A DNA stretch of 64,000 bases from Cryptomeria japonica (taxonomy: Eukaryota; Streptophyta; Pinopsida; Cupressales; Cupressaceae): contig NC_081414.1 of NCBI RefSeq assembly GCF_030272615.1, positions 820,286,396-820,350,395 on the forward strand, read 5' to 3'. Of this stretch, positions 21,594 through 33,530 are shown in pieces. The first letter of the stretch is position 1. Every line of letters starts with the position of its first letter. The notes below the pieces were generated by a model. The model did not search any database and had not been told where the DNA came from. It was given only the letters and a program-made list of their open reading frames with translations. Position numbers and translations under genes: made by a program.

Positions 21594-23137
21594 GTCCCAA
21601 CACAAAATCCTAAGAAGGAGAAAAAATATAAAATAAAAATATGATGATATGATAATATAATAATAACAATGAATCTTAATAAAAAAATTTGCTTCAGTCA
21701 AGAGTTTAATAAAAATATAATAATATAAAAATGCTAATTTGGTACTGAAAGTTTCTTTGCTTTTGTAAAGAATTTAATGAAAATATAAAAATATAATAAT
21801 AAGAATATATTAAAACATAATAACATAAACATATCTTATTATAATTTAATATTAATTATAGTAATAATATAATTATTTTTTAAAGTGGAATACTAAACAA
21901 ATATGATATCTTTGGTGTACTTTACCTACATTCCTAGGTATGCTAGTAGAAATATTTGTTGTGTAATGCTTGTAATGAAATAGTTTAAGTCTTTATATAA
22001 TTTTTTATTTTATTTTATTTTATTTAGATGGTTTGAATCAAATCCCTATATAATAGTTAACTGATTTTATTACCTATATTTTCAAAAATATAAAGAATAT
22101 TATAAAAAATAAATTAAAAAGCTATTTAAAATAGACATTTGTTTTTAAAATATAAAGAAATCTAAAATAACCTATAAACTCTATCATTCTTATAAATTTT
22201 CTCCTATAACACCAAATTTTTTCATCCATAAATAATTTCTAGTTTAAATATATAAATCTCAACTTTATAAAAATCAAGTTTATTTTGAAAACAAAAATAA
22301 TAATCACTTTTGATTGGTACAAGAAATCCATTAATTAGGCTTAAGTGAATGCAATAGTATTGCCTACAACAAGTACTAATAACAAATATTTTTATTATAA
22401 TAAAATAAAACTGTTTATTTTATTACAACAAATATTCTTATTACAATAAAATAAAGACAATTATGGCACTTCTTATATTAAAACTGTTTATTTTATATTT
22501 GAGATGTGATAGTTCTTTTTGAAAAGCTCTCAATGTTGTTACTTTAGTTTAATTATCTAAAAATAAAAATAAAAAAAATAAAAATTTCTTTTTATCCAAC
22601 TTTTTAAATTTCAATCAAAAGATTATTATTTTTGCTTTAAAAAGAAACTTGGATTTCTTTTTTATCTGAAAATATAGATAATAAAATCAATTATAAGGAT
22701 TTGATTTAGTTTAAATTAAATTAGAAACACATATTTTTATTAAAAAAATAAAAATAATTATTAGATGTATTCCTATTATTATATTTTATATGTTTTTTGA
22801 AATCATAAATTTTTTAATCATTTAATATATACAAAATAAATGAATAACTTTTAATCATAAATTTAAATATTTACCATTAAGTTATTCAAAAAATGTGTAT
22901 TTTCACTTTTATAATTATTAATAGTTATTTTATTAAAACCAATTATAACTAGCAATCATACCTTGCTGTGCAATGGGTACGCCGAAAAAACACGTGGAAT
23001 GTTGATGAGGTAAAATGTCAAATTTTTGCATATATTTTTGTAGTACATGAGGTCAATTGGTAGGCCATTTAGCAATTGAATAGAACCTATTAATCTTCCT
23101 GATAGTCAAAATCAATTACCCAGAAATCCATGTAATG

Positions 23138-23140
<3 letters not shown>
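21594..23140. other. AT-rich intergenic DNA
   Basis: No genes. Near 22340-22500 short duplicated words (AACAAATATTTTTATTATAA and variants) recur. Near 22948-22990 lies TATAACTAGCAAT...TGTGCAATGGGTACGC, which is related in inverted orientation to 26320-26356. Confidence 0.5.

Positions 23141-23216
<76 letters not shown>
23141..23216. repeat. (GA)38 microsatellite
   Basis: An uninterrupted 76-bp GA dinucleotide run. Confidence 0.98.
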
Positions 23217-23221
<5 letters not shown>

Positions 23222-23370
23222 ATAATATTACACTACAACTTAATAATTAAATGTGAGATTAGTTTTATTATTATAATTATAATTGTATAATTTTTTTAAA
23301 TTAAATTAGGATTATACTCTTAAGAAAAATATATGTTTTCATTATAAAATGTGTAATATATTATTATCAT

Positions 23371-23524
23371 TATGCTAAAGTCATTGCCTATATGAAGTGA
23401 ACCACCTACTTATTGAAATCAATGGTTCAAAATTGAGGAGATAGTCTTCATTCTTCTCCTCAATTTTGAACCATTGATTTCAATAAGTAGATGGTTCAAC
23501 TCATATAGAAGTGCCTTTGGCATA
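23371..23524. repeat. Long hairpin (about 70-bp arms, 13-nt loop)
   Basis: The left arm 23371-23441 and right arm 23455-23524 are near-perfect reverse complements around the loop 23442-23454. The inner part, ACTTATTGAAATCAATGGTT followed by CAAAATTGAGGAGA, pairs without error over more than 30 bases; the outer part has scattered mismatches. The shape fits a microRNA-type precursor or a fold-back (MITE-like) element. No flanking duplication was identified. Confidence 0.8.
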
Positions 23525-24289
23525 AAAATATGCATTTTAATATTATTTATTAGAAAAAGAAATGCATAAAAAAAATCTATATTTTATTATTATCTACTTT
23601 TACTCAAAATATATTTTAATATTATTTCTTTTATTAGAATATTCTATCTTTTTAAAGTTTCTAAAAAATAAAAGAAAAAATATTAAAAAAGAAAGAATGA
23701 TATTTATTTAATTCTAATTTTTCTTCTTCTTTTTTTCTTTCATTAAGTTTAAAATTATTTTAATTATTTATCTCTTTTTATAATAATGAAAAATTATTAT
23801 AATTAATTTAATTTATAATTATATGTCTTATGAAAATTTTAATTATGATAGAATAATTATATTTTAAATTGAAATCTTTCTTTTATTACTATTTTTTTTA
23901 GAAATATCTTTTAATTTTATCTTCTTTTATTAGATATTCTATTTTTTATTTTTTATTCTAATTCTTCCACTTCGTCTTTTAAGGATTAATTGTTTTATTA
24001 AGTTAAAATTGTATTTTTTTTTTTTTTTTTTATGGAATTACAAATAATAATTAAAAGATATTAGAATTTATATATTTTGTCTTATTAAAAATTTATTATT
24101 ATAGAATAATAATATTTAAATTTTATTCTAATTTATATAATAAAATAAATTTAAACTTAACACCTAAATTAAATGTTTAGAGTGAGAGAGAAAAAAGGGG
24201 CAACTAATTTTTGATTACTCATTCCATACTAATAATTTAAGGATAACATATGTCCTTGGGGAGTTATGGTGATGTTAGCATGTCATTTG
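23525..24289. other. AT-rich DNA, no gene seen
   Basis: Very A/T-rich sequence with homopolymer T runs (for example near 24010-24030). I see no coding or structural signal. Confidence 0.6.
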
Positions 24290-24826
24290 ATTATTATCTC
24301 TATCTCCATCTCTCTCTCTTATCTATATCTCCTTACCTCTCCCTTTATCTTTCCCACTCTATCTATCTCTACCTCTCTCTCCCCCTCTTGTTCCCTCTTT
24401 TTATATCTCTCTTCCATATTATCTCTCCCCCTCTCCCCACTCTCTATCTATTTGTATATATTTCTTCCTCCTTATATCTATTTCTATATCTATTTTACTC
24501 ACACATTCCCTCTTTCTCCCTCATCTTTATATCTATATCTCTCTCACTCACACAAACACACACTCCACCCTAATTCTCCCTCCTTATCTCTATTCTATCT
24601 CACCATCTCTATATATTATGCACTCCTTTTCCTTCATATCTCTCACTCTCTCTATATCCATCTCTACGTCTTCATTTATCACTTCCTATACATTTATCTT
24701 TCTATCTCTCTATCTCCCTCTCTCTAATTCTCACACTCTTTCTATCTCTATTTATCCCTCTCCCCCTTTTTCTCTCCTTCCATCTCTCCCTCTTTATTAC
24801 CCCCTTTATACTTTACAAATTATATT

Positions 24827-24860
<34 letters not shown>

Positions 24861-25008
24861 CTCTCTCGCCCTATATATCCTTATATCTATCTCTTTCTAT
24901 CCCTTTCTATCCCTTCTCTATCTCTCTCTTTATCTTATCTCTCCCTATCTCCCCATCACTCCCTTTTTCTATATCTCTATACTTCTGGTCTTTCTAATGT
25001 ATATATGC

Positions 25009-25074
<66 letters not shown>

Positions 25075-26085
25075 CCATATTTATCTCTCCATCTCTCTAA
25101 AGTCTAAAGATTTCTCTCTATTACTTGTCTTTGTTAGCTCCTTTCACTCTTTCCTGAGCCCTCTCTCCCTCTCATTCACTCTATATCTCTTACACAATAT
25201 GTCTTATTATATATTTCATCTTCATCTCTCTCTAGCTAATCTATCTCTTTTTATACATATATATCTCTCTCTCCTCATCCCTCTCTATATATCTATATTT
25301 TACTCTATCTATATCAATACCCCTCCACTCTCTCTCTTTAGACCAATCCATCTCTTTATCTTACCTTCCTCTCTATTTCTCCCCACCTCTCCCTCCCTCA
25401 TTCCCTCCCTATCCCCCTATCTATCTCACCAGCTATATATATGCATCATCTCTCCCTCTTCCTTTGTATATATCTATATCTCTTCCTCTTTGTCTCTCCC
25501 TCTCTATCTCCTCTCTTTCTTTCTTTATCTCCCCTTTTCCCTTGCTCCATCTTTTTCCCCTACTCTTTTTCTCTATCTTCATCTATACCTCTATCTGCAT
25601 CTCTCTTCCTAATATCTAGACATGCCACCTCCTATCCATCCATCTCTCTCTCTCATTCTCCCTCTTTTTGGACCTCTGTATCCTTATCCCATTTCCTCTC
25701 TATATCTATCTCTCCCTATCACTTCCTTCATCTATCTCTCTATCTCTATCTCCCTCTACCACTATATCTCTCCCTCTATCTATATATCACTTCCTATTTC
25801 TATCTTTATCTTTCTATATCTTCATCTCTCTCCAACTATTTATTTTTCTCTTCCATATCTATATATTCCTCTCCCCTCTCTCTCTGTCTCTTTCATAACT
25901 CTCTCCTTCTCTCCATTTTACTCTCCCCATTCTCTATCTCTATCTTCGACTCCATCTATATCTCCATCTTCTTCTCTATCTATATATCTATCTCTTTACC
26001 CATCTCTTTCTCACTCTTACCCCTATATATACACACCTCTTTCTATTCCTATCTCAACCTGTCTCGCACACTCACCCTATTGCAA
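24290..26085. repeat. CT-rich low-complexity tract
   Basis: About 1.8 kb in which the plus strand is mostly CTCTAT/CTCC words, with pure (CT)n runs at about 24831-24858 and 25013-25070. All six or so long open frames here encode only Ser, Leu, Tyr, Ile, Pro and Phe, and result from the repeat. An expanded and degenerated CT/CTAT satellite-like tract is the simplest explanation. Confidence 0.9.
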
Positions 26086-26371
26086 ACATAACATGAGCTT
26101 GTTTATAACAAAACTTGATTATCTTCTCAATTTAAATGTTTCATTTTAGTTATGATTGAGTCCTTGTAAGTGTACGCATAGTTAATTTTAAGTTATCGCC
26201 TCTCAATTAAGTCCTTTGTTGCACAAACAACATCATGACCACAAATTGACCTCATGAACTAAACAAATATATCCAAAAAAATAGACCAAATTTTTCCCAA
26301 TTGACCTTCCACACCTCTTTAGCATACCCATTGCACACCAAAGTGCAATTGCTAGTTTATATTATTTTATT
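26086..26371. other. Flank with possible Helitron-like 3' terminus
   Basis: At 26330-26356 a perfect 7-bp stem (ATTGCAC / GTGCAAT, loop ACCAAA) is followed by TG and then CTAGT. That resembles the hairpin plus CTRRT end of Helitrons, although the spacer is shorter than usual. The same sequence occurs inverted and degenerate near 22948-22990. LINE B is inserted 15 bp further right. Confidence 0.35.
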
Positions 26372-26397
26372 AAAATAAGAGTTATAGTTTTTTTTTT

Positions 26398-27925
26398 CAA
26401 TAAAAGTGGAGAGCCACTAATTTTATTAATTATAAATTTTTACAAACTTGGTTCAAAGAACATTGGTAGGAAAGAACCAAGCAAAGAAAACCTCCAGTCT
26501 TGCTCATAAAAAACCCCCATTGGGAAGATAGCATGTACAATTACATCAAAAAAGGAGATATGAGACCTCCAAACCAGTCCAACCCATCCCAAAAAGATTA
26601 TAAGCCAACACTGATAACAAAATGATAACCCAACCCATCCAAAAATTGTGTGCCAATTACAAAATCACTTGCCAAAGAGCTCAAGAGAAGGCAAAGCAAG
26701 CAATCATCAAGAATAAAGAAACCAATTGCTTGGAACCTCATTTGGAGGAGGCAAAATCACTTCAAACTGAGAATCAATCAAAACCTGATCATCTAGAGCA
26801 ATCACCTACAGAGGTTCCACCATGCTTGGGAGAGACATAACTGCATTCATAGAGTCAAGAAGAAAGTGTAAACCCGAAAAAACATTTACAACAACAACCA
26901 AGGTAACCGGTGAAACATGATCCAAGAAGGATACAAGAGCAAACATCATATCATAATAGTTATCAGAAACCAAACCACCTCTCAATACTGAAAGTAATTC
27001 ACAATGCCAGCCATTAGATAATAATTGATGCTGAGATAAAAAGCCACCATAAGAAAAATGACCAAATTCAAAATGATAAGAAGACGAAGCACTATCCAAA
27101 TTAAAAGCAGAATATAAAGAGGGATGTAAGTATGCATCCAATAATGCCTGAACCAAAGAAGCATCCATGAGCATATCCATACAAATAGTAACAAAACGAG
27201 AAGCCACTTCAGAAAGGAAAACATTAGCATTTTCCACCAGCCACCTCCTACCCACCACCTTACGTATAGCAAAAGAAAACTCTGAAGAATGTAATTTAAA
27301 CAACCTACCAATATTCTCATCAACAAAGGCATGAGTATCCTGAAAGTCACAATTCTTAACAGGTAACAAAATTCTGTAACTAGCAGTATAAACATCCATC
27401 AAGAAAACCCCAAAAATCCGTAAGAGACAAGCAATACAAAATGCATAGAGCCAGCGAGCATATATAAAGAAAAAAGAAACATCATTAATCAATAACCTCA
27501 TACCATAAGTAGCCATAAAATCACACAAGCCTGGCAGAAACTAGTGCAAAACCATAAAGCCACACAAGCCATAATACATTCCCCGTACCAACAAATGCAC
27601 ACAGGCTGCCACACCTCAAAGAAGGAATCATTAACATAGCCTTAAAATAGAAAACTCATGCGAAGCAAAGAAGTATGAGAGATATCATAAAACAACAAGA
27701 GAAGATCACCTCACCCAAGACATCACCGATCAACACATCAACTCATAAGCAAAGAACCGGCCAACACATTCCTTGCAATTATGAACAAGGATGCAATCTA
27801 ATGTCATCAAGTAGAGAGCCAAAAAATAGGCCCTGTACTCCATCCCACAAAAAATGCATACATATTAATAATTCCAAGTAAAGTGCGAGGTCAAGGTAGA
27901 GATAAAGAGAATGAACCAAAAATAT
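26398..27925 (-). other. LINE B 3' region with 240-codon open frame
   Basis: Downstream of the RNase H lies 1.5 kb containing an uninterrupted frame, 27528-26806 (MCDFMATYGMRLLINDVSFF to MNAVMSLPSMVEPL). It is rich in Phe, Leu, Val and Ser and has hydrophobic stretches, but no motif I recognise. LINE A has hydrophobic open frames in the same position. Near the poly-A tail a GTGGCTCTCCAC hairpin is conserved with LINE A. The open frame may be chance, a third ORF, or a structured 3' region with few stops. Confidence 0.5.
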
Positions 27926-28655
27926 TCAAATAAAATCCCTAGGAAAGAGCCAAGACCTCACAGGCAAAGGAGGCAAGAAACACACATCTATATCCTCCAA
28001 CATTTGAATATTCTCATCTAATGCCTTATTAGCCAAAAAATCTGCAATGAAATTTGCTTCCCTATAACAATGAGAAATAGAATATGAATTAAAGAGCTTA
28101 AGTTGTAACAAAATTTTATCCAACCAATATTGTAAATGCCAGGAATTACAAACTTGATTAGATATACCATAAAAGATCACCATAGAATCTCCTTCAATCA
28201 CAACATCTTTAAAATTCAATGAAATTAACACATCTAGACCAATAGAGAGTGCTTGAAAGTCCGCAACAATATTAGTCCCATTCAGGATACACAGACACCT
28301 TACCCTAATAATTTTGGAACCATCATCAGTAATCACCACCCCAATGGCAGACTTACTCGGGTTGCCACGTGAGGCACCAGCAAAATTTAGCTTATACTTG
28401 GACCTAGGAGGTAGCAACCAAGTCACCTCCTTTCTGTTAATTTCATAAGCCATATTCCTAGAAATAGCACCCTGAGAAGGGAGTAAATGCAAGGCTGACC
28501 AATTCCTCATAATCCAGCTATCCTAAGAGGAAAATGAACATCGAGAACCCAAACCCTTATAAATAAAAGCCAAAGCAGATTCTAAAATGGATTTCTCTAT
28601 ACAATAAAGCACATGCGATAGGGAGGAAACCTTTTTCCTAAAAATTCTATTGCTC
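27926..28655 (-). pseudogene. LINE B RNase H domain
   Basis: 28510-27926 encodes SKYKLNFAGASRGNPSKSAI, NIVADFQALSIGL, VVIEGDSMVIFYG and CYREANFIADFLANKALDE. The first catalytic aspartate of the family (NFDGAS) is alanine here, so the domain would be inactive even without other damage. The sequence from 28655 to 28510 carries the linker after WNI, interrupted by one stop near 28522. It joins in frame to the zinc-binding segment that now lies beyond the C1 insertion. Confidence 0.88.
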
Positions 28656-28660
28656 CTCTC

Positions 28661-29721
28661 TGTTGATATTTTGGTATGGTTTTGTCATTGATATCAACAC
28701 CTACTGAATACAAGCACTTTGGAGATCCAGCAACATTCACCGACAAACAAGTAAACTGTGCAATAGTTACTAGTATATGGTTCACCGGCAGGATATAATA
28801 TTCACCGGTACCTGGAATGATGTGGAAGACACTTGGTAATGTCGAAGACATCATGTGGACACTTTGTTTTGAAGAAATAATCATTGGTATATTCATATTT
28901 GCATATTTGTTTTTACCGGCAAATAGGTCCAGGTTATCTAGGGTTACACCGACAGGTTTATCTTTTCCAGATCAGCATGGCACGCTATGGAAATGATTTA
29001 TTAGTGTTGTAAAAGCATTAAGCCGACATGTTTAATCAGTTATTGCATCGGATATTATATTTTTTGTAAAATGTTTTTATTGTAATATCTTGTAGAGCCG
29101 ACCTACTAAAATTGGTCTTAGGGTATGGTATACATGTAAGATCTTATTTGTAAGATCAAGTGTGGAATGCGAAAATGAATTGAGTGAAGGTATATGTGAG
29201 ATCAAGCAGGGATATACATGAAGACATCATTTGAAGGTGAAGCTAGGTTTTTGTATAAGCATATCAGCATTACATTGGTACTAAATCCAACATATGAAGA
29301 TGCTATTTTGTGCAGTACATTCTTATTGGATTTAACCATCCAAACTGTAGTCAGTGTGACTCCCATTTTGTGATTGAGCAGTGAGCTCTAGGCTGTTGGC
29401 CTTTCTGCATGTGCAGACCCCATTTATGTACACTTACTATCTACAGTAGTATCATCTGATTGTGGGTAAGGTTTCCCACCGTTGTTTTTCCCCTTACAGG
29501 GTTTCCACATACAAATATTGGTGTTATGTGTTGTGGATGACTTTATGTTTATGTTTCATGCATTAATCCTTACTGGTATAGCAATTTACTGTTAACACTG
29601 TGTACCGACATACTTAACTGGTTTACCGGTATTAAGCATTAAGTTGGTTAATTAGTTTTTGGTTTGAATTTATTAGACAACTGATTCACCCCCCCCTCTT
29701 AGTTGTCTCTGGGACCTAACA
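28661..29721 (+). repeat. C1 5' LTR (1061 bp)
   Basis: It begins TGTTGATATT and ends GGGACCTAACA. It is repeated at 47136-48179. The right end holds CTGATTCACCCCCCCCTCTT, shared in reverse by the LTRs at 2073 and 20377. Confidence 0.93.
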
Positions 29722-29723
29722 AT

Positions 29724-29735
29724 TGGTATCAGAGC
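29724..29735 (+). other. C1 primer-binding site (initiator-Met tRNA type)
   Basis: TGGTATCAGAGC begins two bases after the 5' LTR. Confidence 0.9.
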
Positions 29736-29777
29736 CTAGTCCTCTTTTGCAGAAGTTTAACAACTTGAGGAGATCCA

Positions 29778-30707
29778 ATGTCTACTAATTATTTCAGGAA
29801 GGACAGTCCTAAACTTGATGGAACAAACTATGGGATATGGAAGATCAGAATGGAGACACATCTGAATTGCATTGGTAAAGACATCTGGGAAGTTACTAAG
29901 AATGGTTATACTGCTGCTGTAGCTAGTCAGACTGCTCCAACTACCTTAGCTAAAGATGAAGAAAATGACTGCAAAGCAAGAGAAGCACTTTTGAGCGCAT
30001 TATCAGATCAACAAATCATGGGATTATTAGATAGGTCTACTGCTAAAGCTATTTGGGATCATTTGGAAACATTGAATGAAGGAGATTCCACAGTCAAAAT
30101 TGCAAAACTTGAAAGCTTCTGAGTCAGGTATGAACATGTGAAAATGGAAGAAGATGAAAGGATTTATGTTTTTATGGAGAGAGTAAATGAAATTGTTTTG
30201 GGAATTAGATGTTGTGGAGTAACCTTGAGTGAGGATGAAATTGTTTCAAAAATATTAAGAGGTTTGCCACCAGCATATAAAATGAAGGTTACTGCTATAA
30301 ATGAGTTGAGAACAATGCCTAATACATCAGTAACTAGGGATACATTGATTGGAAAACTTTCAGCCTTTGAAATTGAGGAATTTGGTCCTGTTGCTACTAT
30401 AAAAACTGATTTAGCCTTTAAAGCATCAACATCATCTGCTCCATCATTTGACAAATCAGATTGGAGAGCCTTTTATGCAAGAGAACTTGAAGAATCCAGA
30501 AAGGAGAATGAAGAGCTTGAAGAACTTGAAGCACTATTTGCAAGGAAAATGCCAAAAGGTCCAATTGGAAGTAAGTATGAAGGTAAAGCACCCTTTAAAT
30601 GTTTTAACTGCAATAAGATTGGTCATATGGCTTCAAGATGCCCTGATAGATATGCTAGACTAAGAGAAGAAGCTAGAAGAACATACAAGCCTAATCTTGA
30701 ATATTAG
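29778..30707 (+). pseudogene. C1 gag (UBN2-type) with zinc knuckle
   Basis: It starts at ATG 29778 (MSTNYFRKDSPKLDGTNYGIWKIRMET), typical of copia gag. An in-frame TGA at 30120 interrupts it, after which the same frame continues (30138-30707) with IVSKILRGLPPAYKMKVTAI, the acidic linker and an intact CCHC knuckle, CFNCNKIGHMASRCP. It ends at TAG 30705-30707. That TAG is followed by more open frame, so both stops look like C to T changes (CGA to TGA, CAG to TAG). Gag packages the element RNA. Confidence 0.92.
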
Positions 30708-31367
30708 AGATACAGATTTAAGAAGAATAAAGACAAAACTTGTTACATTGCTGATGAAGGTGTGACTGATGATTTTGATGAGGATCCAACAGACAATGGA
30801 TGGGTTTTTGTTGCTATAATAGAAGATCAACCGGCACCTACTACTCCACCGGTAGAACAAGCCCTAGCAGCTAAAGTTGAAGCAAATGATGAATGGATCA
30901 TTGAATCAGGATGCTCACATCACATGACTGGAGACAAAGGTAAATTCTTGAACTTTCAAGAATACAATGGAGGTTTAGTAAGATTTGGAGATGACAAAGC
31001 CTGTTCAATCAAAGGTAAGGGTTCAATATCTCTTGATGGTAAGCATAACACTGACAATGTCTATTATGTTGAAGGATTAAAACATAATCTTTTAAGTGTT
31101 GGTCAATTAGTTGAGAAGGGATTTCAGTTACAATTTAAAAATGGAAAATGCAAAATCATGAATAGAACTGGTTTGGAAATTGCAACCGGTAATCAGACTA
31201 GAGGCAATATCTTTCATTTGAATAACAGTGAAAAGGCATGCTTAATTGCACATATAGATGAAAGTTGGTTATGGCACAAGAGACTATGTCATGTAAATTT
31301 TGATTGCATGGTAAACATCAGTACTTCTAAGGCAGTTAGAGATCTACCTAAAATTGTGAAACCTTAG
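30708..31367 (+). pseudogene. C1 aspartic protease and GAG-pre-integrase
   Basis: It continues in the same frame as gag. It holds NDEWIIESGCSHHMTGDKGKF, where the catalytic D-S-G is E-S-G in this copy (Asp to Glu), then NVYYVEGLKHNLLSVGQL and the pre-integrase histidine segment ESWLWHKRLCHVNFD. The frame breaks near 31360. The changed catalytic residue would disable the protease. Confidence 0.88.
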
Positions 31368-32173
31368 AATATGTAATCTGTAAGGAATGTCAATTTGGAA
31401 AACAAGTTAGAGCTAGTTTCAAAAGTATTCCAGAAAAATCCAATAATGCTCTTGATTTAATTCACACTGATTTATGTGGTCCAGCTAGAACTAGAAGCTT
31501 ACAAGGTGATAGATATTCAATGCTAATTATTGATGATTATTCTAGAATTTGTTGGGTTACTTTTCTCAGAGAAAAATCAGAAGCACTTGGAAAGTTCAAA
31601 CTGTTCAAAACAATGGTTGAAAATGAAACCGGTAAGAAAATCAAATGTTTAAGATCAGATCAAGGAGGAGAATTCACATCTAAGGACTTTAATACATTCT
31701 GTGAAGTGAATGGAATCAGAAGACAATTATTAGCATTTCGGACAACACAACAGAATGGAGTTGTTGAAAGGAAAAACAAAACTATATTGGATGCAGCTAG
31801 AAGTATGTTATCAGAAGCAAATCTACCACATGTGTATTGGAGAGAGGCAGTTAGCACTGCTGTCTATACATTCAACAAAGTTCACATCAAAGGTGAAACC
31901 GGTAAGACCCCTCATGAACTATGGTTTGGTAATACTCCTAATCTTAAGTATTTTAGAATTTTTGGAAGTAAATGTTATATTAGAAGAGATGAGTATATTG
32001 GCAAATTTGATCCTAGAAGTGATGAAGGAATATTTCTTGGTTATTCATCTAAGAGTAAGGCATATAGATGTTTTAACAAGAGATTGCAGAAAATTGTTGA
32101 GAGTACAAATGTAAAGATTGATGAACAATTCAGAGGAACTTCAAGGTATATAGACTCTGAACTGGCAACATAA
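31368..32173 (+). pseudogene. C1 integrase
   Basis: After a 1-nt shift the frame reads CKECQFGKQ (zinc site), LIHTDLCGPARTRSLQGDRY, MLIIDDYSRICWVTFLREKS, CLRSDQGGEFTSKDF and TTQQNGVVERKNKTI, giving the D, D, E catalytic residues. It ends with the C-terminal HELWFGNTPNLKYFRIFGSK and FDPRSDEGIFLGYS regions, then stops at 32171. It would insert the cDNA, giving the 5-bp duplications seen here. Confidence 0.92.
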
Positions 32174-32292
32174 ATTGTGACAAATGAACCTATACTGAAT
32201 CCACCGGTATAGAATGAAGATCCAGTTACCCATTAGAAGATTCCACAGTAATTGAAGAACAATAGCAAACTAAGACACCCTGGTATGTAAGA

Positions 32293-33123
32293 TTGAATCA
32301 TTCTGAAGATCAGATAATTGGAAACAAATTCAAGGGAGTTATGACAAGAGGAAGATTGGCAAATGAAGAGGTATGTCTTATTTCTCAAATTGAACCATCA
32401 TCTATTAATGAGGCATGTGAAGATCAATTTTGGATTAAAGCTATGGAAGAAGAATTAGGACAAATTGAGAAAAATAATACTTGGACATTAGTTGCCCGGC
32501 CTAAAGATAAAAATGTAATTGGAACTAAATGGGTATTTAGAAACAAACTTAATGAAGATGGTAAGGTTGTTAGGAATAAAGCAAGACTAGTGTGTAAGGG
32601 ATATTCTCAGAAAAAAGGAATTGATTACAATGAAACCTTTGCACTGGTAGCCAGAATTGAGGCAGTTAGATTATTTTTGGCTTTTGCAGCTCACAAAGAC
32701 TACAAAGTTTATCAAATGGATATTAAATGTGCATTTTTGAATGGAGATCTTGAAGAAGAAGTATATATTGAATAACCTGATGGATTTTCTTTGGCAGATG
32801 ACAATGATATGGTTTGCAGGTTAAGAAAAACTCTGTATGGATTGAAACAAGCCCCAAGAGCTTAGTATGCAAGGTTGGATAAGTATCTTTCGAAGATTGG
32901 TTTTACTAAAGGAAATGTAGATAGCAATCTATATTACAAAATAACTAATGATGACATCTTGATTATTGAAGTATTTGTTGATGATATAATCTTTGGAGGA
33001 GAAGATGGATTATGTAAGGAATTTTTTATTGAAATGCAACAAGAATTTGAAATGTCTATGATTGGAGAAATAAAATTCTTTTTAGGTTTGCAGATTTCAC
33101 AGACTGATAAAGGTATTTTTTGA
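32293..33123 (+). pseudogene. C1 reverse transcriptase
   Basis: The frame 32293-32775 carries [48 protein letters not shown] and [21 protein letters not shown]. It ends at TAA 32773, where the family has a glutamine codon (CAA to TAA). It continues in frame with LYGLKQAPRA, then TAG where tryptophan is expected (TGG to TAG). 32875-33123 holds the active-site box VFVDDIIFGG. A 1-nt shift follows at about 33118. Confidence 0.92.
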
Positions 33124-33530
33124 GTCAATCCAAGTACTTGAAAGAATTACTAAAGAAATTTGGGATGGAGAACTCTAAACCGGTAAGCACACCTATGACT
33201 ACAAATGACAAATTATCTCAAAGGGATGAATCTACACCTGTTAATCCAACTAGATACAAATCTATGATAGGAGGTTTACTGTATTTGACACAAACCAGGC
33301 TTGATATTATGAATGCAATATGTATTGTTTATAGATTTCAGAGTAATCCTAGGGAAAATCATGAATCAATAGTAAAAAGGATTTTCCGGTACCTACAAGG
33401 CACAACAAATCTTGGATTATGGCATCCTAAAGATGAAAATTTTGATCTATGTGCATACACAGATGCAAATTGGGTAGGAGATGTGGATGATAGAAAGAGC
33501 ACCACTGGAGGAGAATTCTTTCTTGGAAAG
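33120..33530 (+). pseudogene. C1 RT thumb and RNase H, first part
   Basis: Encodes SQSKYLKELLKKFGMENSKP, STPMTTNDKL, the SMIGGLLYLTQTRLDI connection and the RNase H start LCAYTDANWVGDVDDRKSTTGG, with the catalytic aspartate. It is cut after FFLGK by the Tat element, and the frame resumes at 46365. Confidence 0.92.

Noticed and set aside
24250-26149. Several overlapping long plus-strand open frames
   Set aside because: They translate a CT/CTAT low-complexity tract into Ser/Leu/Tyr/Pro only, without domain-like composition.
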